From Megalonaias nervosa (Eukaryota; Mollusca; Bivalvia; Unionida; Unionidae), in the NCBI GenBank assembly GCA_016617855.1, contig JAECUM010001771.1:79784-143783 (forward strand): a DNA stretch of 64,000 nucleotides, given 5' to 3'. Of this stretch, positions 55,201-64,000 are shown piece after piece. A program made the position numbers and the translations under genes. The notes under the pieces were generated by a model. That model saw nothing but the letters and a program-made list of their open reading frames with translations, made no database searches and had not been told where the DNA came from. Each line of letters starts with the position of its first letter. The first letter of the stretch is position 1.

Positions 55201-58200
55201 TCAGAAATAATTAACAGATTAATGCTTATACCTCTAGAGGTGACATCTTTAAAGATATTTATTTCAGTACAGCTTTAAGAAAGTGGAGTGGGAAGAAAGA
55301 GAGACAGATATCGAAGTGTTAGGTAAATATTGAACTATGGCTTTTTCTTCCTCTCTCTTATTTTCTTCCACACCCACTTATTTCTTGACAAAGGGGGAGG
55401 TCTCCCATAAGATAAAATCCTGGCAGTATCTCTCCTTACATTGTACATGGAGAACAAATTAAAAATTTTATCTTTTTATGCGGAGATATTTAACCAGTGA
55501 ATGAAGGTGCTGATGGAATAAATAAAATTAGCACAGAATCAGCGATCAGGCAGATTTCAAACTGCTCAAGTTTATCACCTTGTGTAAGTTTAAAAAAGTA
55601 TTACAGGACTAGGTGTTGTCAATAGTTTTCCTTCTTCACTAACAAATACAAGTACCTGTGGCTGCAGCAGTCTTTTGCATCTGCAGAAAGTACAATGTGA
55701 TTGATTTTGTTGGTATTCATCTTTGTTCCCATGCCTTGATTTGTTCTGGATGAGATTTTCTTTGCACAAGGAAATTGCATTATATATTCTGTTTTGAAAA
55801 TAACATTGTAAATGTCTTAGAAGTTTAAGTGAGACACAAATTTGGTAATAAGATATTTTCAAAGCATTCATGCTGTGCAAAACAAAGGGCCTGTTGGCTA
55901 AAGTGAGTTAAATGGAGCCACCATTAAATGGCCTAAAACGCTGAATAAAACTCACTGACAACCAACAGGTAGTCTGTTAGAAAGCATTGTTGTTATCTTG
56001 TCATCAATGAGAATACCATATAAATATATGATAACAATATGCCTATCTGTAATCTGCACAGTCATGAAATACAACCAAGAATGTCAACATACATAAAAAG
56101 GCACCACCTACCTTCCAAAGATGGAAAGACCATTCAGTTTATATGTGTATCAATATCTATCATATCGCAGGCTGTGTATTATGGATCGTATTGATACGCA
56201 GCACAGGTGTATCGTTTCACAGCTAGTATATACGGTATGTAGACATTGATATGCTGTACCATTATGCAACAATTGATCTAGGCCTATACTGTTTACTTAA
56301 TATCACAAAATATATCATGCAGACATTAATATGGGCCATTATTCAATAGTACACCTGGGCCTATGCTCTTTGCTTAAAATCAAAGATGGAATGAATCCCG
56401 TAAACACTGATATGTTGGCCAATATGCCACAGATCTGGGTCTATGCCATTTTAATCAAGTAGACATTGATATGCTAGAGCATTATGCAACAGCACATATG
56501 GGCCTATGCCGTTTTCTTAAAATCTTTGAAGGAATGAATCATGTATACACTGATATGCTATCCCAGTGTGCAACAGATCTGAGTTTATGATGTCTGCTTA
56601 AAATTATAGATTAAATGAATCTTATAGACACTGATATGCTGGCACTTGATGTAACAGCAAATGCTGGTCTATGCTCTTTGCTTAAAATAACCAACAGAAT
56701 GAATCATACAGACACTGAAAAGTTTGCCTATTATGTTACAGCAGGCCTGGGTTTATGATATCTGCTTAAAATCACATAAATATGAATTGTGTAGATGCCG
56801 ATATGCTGGCCAATTATGTAACATTACATCTTTGTCTATGCTGTTTGAAAATCACAGAATGAATCATACAGGCACTCATATGTTGACCCATTATATGACA
56901 GATCTGGGTCTATGCTGTTTGAAAATCATAGAATGAATCATACAGACACTCATATGTTGACCCATTATATGACAGATCGTGGTCTATGCTGTTTGAAAAT
57001 CATAGCATGAATCATATAGACACTCATATGTTGACCCATTATATGACAGATCTGGGTCTATGCTGTTTGAAAATCATAGAATGAATCATACAGACACTCA
57101 TAGGTTGACCCATTATATGACAGATCGTGGTCTATGCTGTTTGAAAATCATAGAATGAATCATATAGACACTCATAGGTTGACCCATTATATGACAGATC
57201 TGGGTCTATGTTGTTTGAAAATCATAGAATGAATCATATAGACACTCATAGGTTGACCCATTATATGACAGATCTTGGTCTACGCTGGTTACTTAAAATC
57301 ATAGAACTGATAGTATACAGACACTCATATGCTTGCTGGTCATGTGACAGCACATCTGGATCTATGCTGTTTAAAATCACAATGAATCATGTAGGCACTG
57401 ATAAGTTAACCAATTATATCACAGCAAATCTGGGTCCATACTGTTTGCTTAAAATCACATTGTAGAGGCACCAACATTCTGGCCAAATATGTGACAGCAG
57501 ATCAGGGTCTATGCTGTATGGTTAAATCATAAACAGAATGAATCAAGTAGACAGTGGTATGCTGCCCTATGATGTTTGTAGTTGGGTGTGCAGTATACAC
57601 AAGGAAACTGGCATCTTGTTTCTATCATTGTATCCTATAAATATGGCAGATAAATAAAAGCTGCATTACCTGACCTTGTCTGCACATGATTGTATGTCAA
57701 ATAGGCATTAAGAATGGTAGTGGTCATCACTATCAGGCCCCACACCATGTCCCCATGATTGTACAAATAAGCATCAAAAGGGGCAGTGGTCCTCACTACC
57801 AGACCACATATCATGTCCCCATGATTGTACAAATAGGCATTAAAAAGGACAGTGGTCCTCACTACATGGGCCCACAGCATGTCCTGATGATTTTATAATA
57901 TGGGCATTAAAGGCAGTGGTCCTCACTGCAAGGCCCCACACCATATCCTGATGATTTTACAAATAGGCATTAAGAAGGGCAGTGTTCCTCACTACCAGAT
58001 CACCCACCATGTCCCCATGATTGTACAAATAGGCATTAAGAAGGGCAGTGGTCCTCACTGCAAGACCCAACACCATGTCCTCATGATTTTACAACACAGG
58101 CATTAAGAAGGTCAGTGGTCCTCATGACCAGATCACACACCATGTCCCCATGATTTTACAAATAGGCATTAAGAAGGGCAGTGGTCCTCACTGCAAGGCC

Positions 58201-61200
58201 CCAACACCATGTCCTCATGAATTTACAATATAGGCATTAAGAAGGGCAGTGTTCCTCACTACCAGGCCCCACACCATATCCCCATGATTGTATAAATAGG
58301 CATTAAGAAGGGCAGTGGTCCTCACTGCAAGGCCCCACACCATGTCCTCATGATTTTACAATATAGGCATTAAGAAGGGCAGTGTTTCTCACTACTTGGC
58401 CCCACACCATATCCTATGATTGTATAAATAGGCATCAAGAAGGGCAGTGGTCCTCACTATAAGACCCTTCAGTACACTTTGTGCTCTCAAGTAAAGTGAA
58501 TGTGGTAATAGATGCCAATGCTTTATAAAGGTAAAAATGAAGGCATAATGCTGACATAAAAATGTAAAAATTATGGCATTTCTGGCTTAGGGTTAAACAT
58601 CATTCTGAAAAAAAGGAAAAAATTCTTTAGAATAAACAAATATTGTAATTGTTCTCACATATATATTGAAATCCTTGAGTAAAAGTCCATATGTCAGCCA
58701 CAGTCCACAGCATATAAGGTAGGCAAACATCATAGGTATAGATATGCCAGCTGCCGTCTTCTGCTTTATACACTCCCACTGAAAAATAATACATGTTTTC
58801 CGACAACTCCCAACTAGTTCACATTTCTGTAAGCTAACAGGTGCTGAATTATCACCATCGTTATTATTATTATTATTATTATTACGTGTATTATTATTAT
58901 TATTATTTAACAAACTGAGATTTGAGGGCTCATCAGGATTATCTCTATAAAATGTTCTGTAGGTTTACCTAGTCTAATTTCAGCTTGACATGTTTCTTGC
59001 AAATTGCTTGCTACTATGTTTTGGGGATTTTCTTTTTCCTAATGATGACTGGAAAGCACAGATCATATCACAATGACCTTAAATAGAGATTAAATAAGTA
59101 ACACAATTAATTTTAAACTGACCTTTATTAAGACTACTGAAAAATCTGCTATCCACTTTACAGACGTAATAGGAATTTTAACTGTATTGAATAGCTATGT
59201 CACACTCTTCCTTAGAGAAAATTCATGCAACTTATGTATCAATCCGTTGACTTGAGTGTAACAAGTGCCCAACTGATCAGTGCTGACTCAGCTCTGCTTT
59301 CACGTAATGTGCTAGCAAATTATTGTATTTATGAGGCAAATCTTGAACAATTTTCTATTTGTAGTTGTAAGCGTATTACAGATGGGTATGTTGATGTTCT
59401 GATATACAGATTTAATTTACAAATTACTTTTAAGAAATTGTTCTCATTTGTGGTACCTAAATTGTTCTCATTTGTGGTACCTTACAAAAAAAGCATTTAT
59501 CGGACATGTGATGCTGGATAAATTAAACTAGACTATACAGTGCTTTTGAGATACATATATACAGTATTCTCTCATTACATGTATAATGCTTTCCATGTCA
59601 GCCAGAGTATTCGAAGGTATAGTAAGACTGCTTTATAATGCAGTGGTGTCATTAGGTGCTGTGGATTTACCCCGGCAACTTTGCCACTAGCATCTGCCTA
59701 TATTCAGTAAATCAATAAACGCTTTTGAAATAAAAAAATATAAAAACACCTCCTATTCTTGTTGAAAAGCTTGTACTTGTAAAATTAACGATACCACCTT
59801 ATCATGAAGTACATGATACAATACCCCTTCATTATAATGCTGTCCATGGGAGTCATGGAATCTACTGCCTACAAGTAAGACTGTCTTATAATATATACCT
59901 GCATTATAAATAGAGCTATTATATAATGAAATGGGATCATGGACTATAGTCCTGCATTATAACAAGAGGGACATTATAAAGAAAGACGTTCCAAGACTAT
60001 ACCTGTCTTATAGCAAGGGCGACATTATAAAGAAATGGGTTCCTAAATTAAACCTGCCTCATAACAAGAACCAGGTAAGAATGAAATGAAATCCTAGACT
60101 TAACCTGTCTTATAACAACAGCCACTGTGAATATAATGAAACTACAAACAATACCTGCCCTATAAGAAGAGCCACATTATAATAAATGGGATCCTAGACT
60201 AACCCTACCTTATAACAAGACAACATTATAATGAATGGGATCCTAGACTAACCCTAACTTATAACAATATAACATTATAATGAATGGGATCCTATACTAA
60301 CCCTACCTTATAACAAGACAACATTATAATGAATGGGATCCTATACTAACCCTACCTTATAACAAGACAACATTATAATGAATGGGATCCTAGACTAACC
60401 CTACCTTATAACAAGACAACATTATAATGAATGGGATCCTAAACTAACCCTAACTTATAACAAGACAACATTATAATGAAATGGGATCCTAAACTACACC
60501 TGCCTTGTAACAATAGCCAGGTTACATTGAAATGGAACCCTAGAATAACCCTACCTTATAACAAGACAACATTAAAATGAAATTGGATCATAAACTATAC
60601 CTGCCTTATAACAAGAGCCAGGTTACTTTGAAATGGGATCCTAGAATAACCCTACCTTATAACATGACAACATTAAAATGAAATGGGATCATAAACTATA
60701 CCTGCCTTATAAAAAGGTGCATGTAATAATGAAATGGGATCCAAGACTATACCTGCCTCATAACAATAGCCAGGTTACATTGAAATGGTATCCTAGACTA
60801 ACCCTACCTTATAACAAGAACAACATGATAATGAAATGTAATCCAATACTATATCTACCTTATAACAAGAACAACATTATAATGAAATGGGATCCAATAC
60901 TATATCTACCTTACAACAAGAGCCATGTATATATAATCAAATGGGATCCTAGACTATACCTGCCTTGACAAGCGATATATTACAATGAAATTTGATTCTA
61001 GACTATAACAGCCTTCTAACAATGCCATGTTATAATCAAATGGGATCCTAGGCTATACCTGCCTTACAACATGAATCATGTTATAATGAAGGGTCTTACA
61101 GCATACTCACCACCTCAAGTGCAGGTGTGACATTCAGGACTGAACTTCCTATCAGTAGAATAGTCCCAAATATAGCTATAGACCGTTGTTTGGAGGTAGA

Positions 61201-61272
61201 GAAATAGCGGAGGTAGACCAGGATGGACACAATGACTGCTAAACAGATAAATATCTGTCTCAAGGCTGCACT
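52123..61272 (-). CDS. SLC50A1: SWEET sugar transporter (SLC50 family), 3' half of gene
   Basis: Three minus-strand exons (61111-61272, 58659-58778, 52123-52212) join in phase 0 and encode 123 residues covering the second half of a SWEET uniporter, which moves sugars down their gradient across membranes. Order: a TM helix (IFICLAVIVSILVYL), another (FGTILLIGSSVLNVTPALEV), then the second MtN3 repeat with KQKTAAG, PMMFAYLICCGLWLTYGLLL, the conserved Asp (LLKDFNIY), PNVIG and a last helix ending MYGRQ. Pro in TP and PN, and Trp in the LWLTYG motif, are the family's key residues. The N-terminal half (first MtN3 repeat, about 90 aa) was not found and may lie beyond 64000. Introns carry arrays, MITEs and a hAT element. 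It is convergent with POLI. Confidence 0.8.
52400..53120. repeat. Divergent tandem array, about 130-145-bp units, 5 copies
   Basis: The anchor 'caaagtttggtgaaggtaga' (or variants) recurs near 52543, 52682, 52816, 52961 and 53090. It is combined with 'gtgacttttacctttgaccc', 'aaatcaacaggtttcttcct' and 'aagttattgtgcagaca'. It lies in the SWEET intron. Confidence 0.7.
53250..53454. mobile_element. Hairpin MITE, copy 4 (best preserved)
   Basis: Terminal inverted repeats: left ATATACTCACTTATAAGAGG, right AGGTATAAGTGAGTATATAC. Two internal hairpins: 'agacctagatctgct' with 'agcagatctgggtct' (53290-53337), and 'gaccctgatct' with 'catcaggatctt' (53375-53418). A hAT element begins at its right end. Confidence 0.8.
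53455..56225. mobile_element. hAT-like DNA transposon, 2771 bp, with perfect 8-bp target duplication
   Basis: Ends TAGGGGTGAAACGAT (left) and ATCGTTTCACAGCTA (right) are 15-bp inverted repeats with two mismatches. An identical 8-bp duplication, gtatatac, flanks it (53447-53454 and 56226-56233), as expected of hAT transposition. Sub-terminal TATCGAT-type palindromes are present at the left. A shorter copy lies at 12969-13992; the extra 0.9 kb here (54960-55890) includes an 87-codon frame at 55015-55278 with no recognisable hAT motif. Probably non-autonomous. Confidence 0.85.
56234..57600. repeat. Minisatellite of MITE-like units, about 74 bp
   Basis: About 18 units of 'tatgttgacccattatatga' plus 'cagatctgggtctatgctgt' plus 'ttgaaaatcatagaatgaat' plus 'catacagacact'. 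The central units (56860-57290) are near identical with a 74-bp period; outer units are diverged. The core 'cagatctgggtctatgctgt' is one arm of the hairpin of the MITE family, and the right edge has 'gtttgtagttgg', resembling the MITE end. Confidence 0.8.
57685..58465. repeat. 66-bp minisatellite, about 12 units
   Basis: Units of 'catgattgtacaaataggca' plus 'ttaagaagggcagtggtcct' plus 'cactaccaggccccacacca' plus 'tgtccc', with a period of about 66 bp. Open frames on both strands over it are a by-product. It lies in the SWEET intron. Confidence 0.9.
58659..58778 (-). CDS. SLC50A1: SWEET internal exon (second MtN3 repeat)
   Basis: The acceptor tattatttttcag and the donor TAT|GTGAGA fit, phase 0 on both sides, 40 codons: WECIKQKTAAGISIPMMFAY then LICCGLWLTYGLLLKDFNIY. 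It aligns without gaps to the K.KST..P.......W..YG...D pattern of SWEET proteins. Confidence 0.85.
58861..58911. repeat. (ATT)n microsatellite
   Basis: Two TTA/TAT runs interrupted by 'acgtg'. On the minus strand it encodes an Asn run by chance. Confidence 0.95.
58912..59919. other. SWEET intron, nothing recognised
   Basis: Only a short duplication (ttgttctcatttgtggtacc, twice near 59441 and 59462) stands out. Confidence 0.5.
59920..61090. repeat. 49-60-bp minisatellite, more than 20 units
   Basis: Unit core 'gggatcctagactaacccta' plus 'ccttataacaagacaacatt' plus 'ataatgaat'. Central units (60200-60480) are nearly identical at about 49 bp; outer units are longer and diverged. Each unit has a GGATCC or close variant. 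It ends 20 bp before the donor of the SWEET exon at 61111. Confidence 0.9.
61111..61272 (-). CDS. SLC50A1: SWEET exon (two TM helices)
   Basis: 54 codons from SAALRQIFICLAVIVSILVY through FGTILLIGSSVLNVTPALEV to the donor GTG|GTGAGT. The acceptor was chosen at 61273 (tgttgaag) because it keeps phase 0; alternatives at 61270 and 61265 cannot be excluded. The link to the next exon (PALEV|WECIKQKT) aligns with SWEET1. Confidence 0.75.
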
Positions 61273-61589
61273 CTTCAACACAGAGAAAGATAAATAACTT
61301 GTTAATCCACTGGGTTTAAATAAATAAAATTTTGAAAACAGCAGATATATAGTGTCAGAATCAGAAATATTTTTCCTACTTTGAAAATATATATTTTTTC
61401 TTGTATTACTAAAAACATAATGTATCTAATAATAAATCAATTTCATGGCCTTATTTATTGATACAAAAATCATGATTGTAATTTGCAGGTTTTTGGCACA
61501 ATTTTGATGCCTAAAAGAGTTTAAAACAAAAAAAAAATCCAAGGAAAGAGATACTTCCCTGTCAATGGTGCATAATGATGTGCATATAA
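61273..61589. other. Region upstream of the SWEET exons, nothing recognised
   Basis: I looked here and to the window end for the first MtN3 repeat on the minus strand and did not find it. Confidence 0.4.
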
Positions 61590-62330
61590 TAATGGTACTG
61601 TCACATATTATGGGTAGTAATACTGTCACATACTATGGGTAGTAATACTGTCCCATACTATGGGTAATAATACTGTCACATACTATGGGTAGTAATACTG
61701 TCACATACTATGGGTAATAATACTGTCACATACTATGGGTAATAACACTATCACACACTATGGGAAATAATAGTCGCATACTATGAGTAGTAATACTGTT
61801 ACATACAATGAGTAGTGATACTGTCACATACTATAGGTAGTGATACTGTCACATACAATGGGTAGTAATACTGTCATATACTATAGGTAGAAACTCTGTC
61901 ACATACTATGTGTAGTAATACTGTCACATACTCTGGGCATTAATACTGTCACATACTATGGGTAGCGATACTGTCACACACTATGGGTAGTAATACTGTC
62001 ACATACAATGAGTAGTGATTCTGTCACATACTTTGGGTAGTAATACTGTCACATACTATGGGTAGCAATACTATCACATACTATGGTTAGTGATACTGTC
62101 ACATATTATGCATAATAATACTGTCACATACAATGGGTAGTGATACTGTCATATATTATGAGTAGTGATTCTTTTACATACTATGGGTATTAACACTCTC
62201 ACATATTACGGGTAGTAATGCTGTCACATACAATGGGTAGTGATACTCTCATATACAATGGGTAGTGATACTGTCATATACGATGGATAGTGATACCATC
62301 TCATATTATGGATAGTAATACTGTGTAATG
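61590..62330. repeat. 25-bp minisatellite, about 29 units
   Basis: Unit 'tactgtcacatactatgggt' plus 'agtaa', with single-base variation between units and occasional variants such as 'agtgatactctcatat'. The array runs almost unbroken for about 740 bp. Confidence 0.92.
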
Positions 62331-63153
62331 TGGCAAATTTTAAAGACTTATTGAAACTTAAGGTTGAATAAATTGTGCTCTGAAGTTATCATAGTCAAGC
62401 CAGAAAGGTCTTGAGAAAGTTCACTGATATTTCTCTTATTTCATCTCTGAAACATAAAAGGGTCTATGTTGAAGCTTCAGTAGAATTGACCCAGTCATCG
62501 TAATGGTACAGTGACACAGGGTACATAGTATTAACGACTGTATCGGTTGGAAGAGGACTTTATGTCAAATAATTGATCTTCAAAGGAAAGCTAACTGCAG
62601 CATATTTTTGGCTGGTGAAATCTGATGAAAGACATGATTATTTGGGGAGAATTTTAGGAACAGTTACTTCCGATTGGTCAGTAAAAATTAAGGCATACAC
62701 TTTGGGAGACTGACAATTTAAGGGTACCCAACTTGCTCAGAATTCTTTAGTTCGACTCTTGCCTTGTGAGAAGACAAAAGGTCCAACTCCTTGGGAAACT
62801 TGAGAATAGTGTTTTCCCTCATAAAAAGGCCAGATAGCTGTCTTAAAAAGGAAGACAGGCTATAGTGCTAGGACGCACGGTTTGTGTGGAAAGAAACAGC
62901 ATTAAGGAAACAGCTTTATATTCTACCAAGAAGGAAAAAAAAAGGAAAAACCAATGAGTCAGAGGGAAATCTGCATCTAAGAGAGGTCGGAATAACCAGG
63001 GTCAGAAAGGGGACCAAAGCGCATGCATTAGATGGGGAAACAAGACAAGACGAGAGAGACGTCAGGTGATGCTGTCAAGCATGGAATTGTACTCTCTAAA
63101 TTCACCACTCGTAACATGATGTAACTTGAACACTGCGACTAAATTCTATCAAT
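62331..63153. other. No recognised feature
   Basis: The Lys/Arg-rich open frame at 62884-63069 comes from a purine-rich tract and has no domain. Confidence 0.5.
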
Positions 63154-63277
63154 GTAAATCTGTTGGATTGAAAAGTGAAATTTTGGTTATGTATTAATTG
63201 ATTACATTTATTTTAGTAAATCTGTTGGATTGAAAGGTGAAATTTTGGTTATGTATTAATTGATTAAATTTATTTTC
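63154..63277. repeat. 62-bp tandem duplication
   Basis: Two near-identical copies of 'gtaaatctgttggattgaaa' through 'ttggttatgtattaattgat'. Confidence 0.92.
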
Positions 63278-63287
63278 ATTTATTGGT

Positions 63288-63455
63288 AAAGGGGGCTCGT
63301 AGTTGTTTATTTTTTCAATAGCCCTGCTGAGCTATCTGTTAACATTCCATCTATCCATCCACACTGGGCAGTAACACCGTGGGAGGTCATTCCCTAGTTA
63401 ACGAACGCCAAATCAATTAAGGAGGCTTTAATGTTTTAAAGCCCCCCGTTACAAA
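63288..63455. repeat. Possible small inverted-repeat element
   Basis: Left 'gtaaagggggct' and right 'agccccccgttac' are approximate inverted repeats 165 bp apart. Target duplications are unclear. Confidence 0.3.
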
Positions 63456-63618
63456 CTGTCACATACTATAGGTACCATATTTGCTGGCCTATAAGTTGAT
63501 GCAGAGTGCAAGTCAAATCAGCAAATCTGGCAAATTTTCCATCCTTCATCCATATATAAGATGATGCTGAGTATAAGATGAGGCTAGATCAATACTCGGA
63601 CTATGTTTTTGAATTTGT

Positions 63619-63812
63619 TCCATACAGCATCGAAAATTTTATCCTATCTGTAACTCATTAACCTTTCCAGTCAGGATCATTAAATGTAACTAAAAGTACT
63701 TAATTTGTTTCACACAAAGTATTTTAAATGTATTATGTACTTTTAGCTACATATAATGACACCGACCTGAAAATTTATTGAGTTAGATAGGATAAAACTC
63801 GCGATGCTGTGT
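63619..63812. repeat. Inverted repeat; related sequence in the pogo-like element
   Basis: 'cagcatcg...ttttatcctatct' at 63625-63651 is inverted at about 63779-63806 ('agataggataaaactcgcga' plus 'tgctg'). A related stretch, 'tagctacatttaatgatg' to 'acgatgctgtgtg', lies at about 8187-8260 inside the pogo-like element. It may be a diverged relative or a shared sub-terminal block. Confidence 0.5.
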
Positions 63813-63930
63813 GAAATTAAATTATAATAACTTCCTGTTTCATAAATATTAAAAGTATTACTGTATGCTATTTCAGATTACCAGCAATAGGGAAATTGCA
63901 TCATTAATACTAAAATGCTCTTTCCAGGTT

Positions 63931-63956
63931 GGGGGAGGGGGCGGGGGAGGGGGGAG
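63931..63956 (+). other. Strong G-quadruplex motif
   Basis: Four G runs of five or six separated by single bases: G5-A-G5-C-G5-A-G6. One-base loops give a very stable predicted quadruplex. Its role is unknown. Confidence 0.7.
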
Positions 63957-64000
63957 AGATACATAGAGAAGGATGCACATGTATTCCATCAAATTTTTCT

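Noticed and set aside
55015..55278. Possible hAT transposase fragment in the 2.77-kb element
   Set aside because: No hAT catalytic or dimerisation motif could be recognised; noted only within the element.
57635..58106. Repeat-containing frames on both strands
   Set aside because: By-products of the 66-bp array (also divisible by three).
60678..60968. 96-codon frame rich in LYLPYNK
   Set aside because: Translation of a minisatellite; no start context or splice sites.
62884..63069. Basic 61-codon frame
   Set aside because: Purine-rich low-complexity translation without domain or splice support.

Overview
The window is nuclear DNA of an intron-rich, AT-rich animal. Short exons with GT/AG borders sit in kilobase-scale introns. 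The introns are filled with tRNA-headed SINEs, LINE fragments, hAT- and pogo-like DNA transposons, MITEs and many minisatellites. The protein sequences and the repeat types (divergent arrays of 130-145 bp units, SINEs with CA or CAA tails) suggest a lophotrochozoan, most likely a bivalve mollusc. That placement is inference; no marker gene fixes the species.

The main gene is a complete DNA polymerase iota (POLI) on the + strand. Eight coding exons run from 6250 to 39625, and I joined them by hand into a 920-residue frame with no stop. All phases agree, one intron (the fourth) is of GC-AG type, and the catalytic and Hoogsteen-enforcing residues are present. The last exon carries two ubiquitin-binding motifs and three PIP-like motifs. 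A possible extra first exon lies at 4674-4703. The exon 6 splice donor is the first unit of an 11-copy, 30-bp minisatellite.

Upstream on the - strand, 2059-4176 holds a decayed gene, broken by frameshifts and stops, that once encoded a coiled-coil plus transposase-like protein with a Tudor-like C-terminal module. It is arranged head to head with POLI. Downstream, three - strand exons (52123-61272) encode the second half of a SWEET/SLC50 sugar transporter, convergent with POLI; its N-terminal exons are not seen. Three further possible - strand exons at 45.6-48.2 kb are unrecognised and weak.

Mobile DNA by region: intron 1 holds a pogo-like element; intron 2 a reverse SINE and a truncated hAT copy; intron 3 two SINEs and several arrays; intron 6 the splice-site minisatellite and a 0.37-kb direct duplication; intron 7 a LINE RNase H fragment, a hAT transposase fossil, a 47-bp array and a SINE. 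From 39.7 to 57.6 kb there is a MITE family with nested hairpins. One MITE ends exactly where a 2.77-kb hAT element with a perfect 8-bp target duplication is inserted, and an array of MITE-like units follows. From 57.7 to 62.3 kb the sequence is almost wholly minisatellite, mostly in SWEET introns.

I found no clearly new biological system. The most unusual points are the minisatellite grown from a splice donor, the MITE-to-minisatellite conversion beside a nested hAT insertion, and the three PIP-like motifs in POLI. All coordinates, counts and translations were read by eye.
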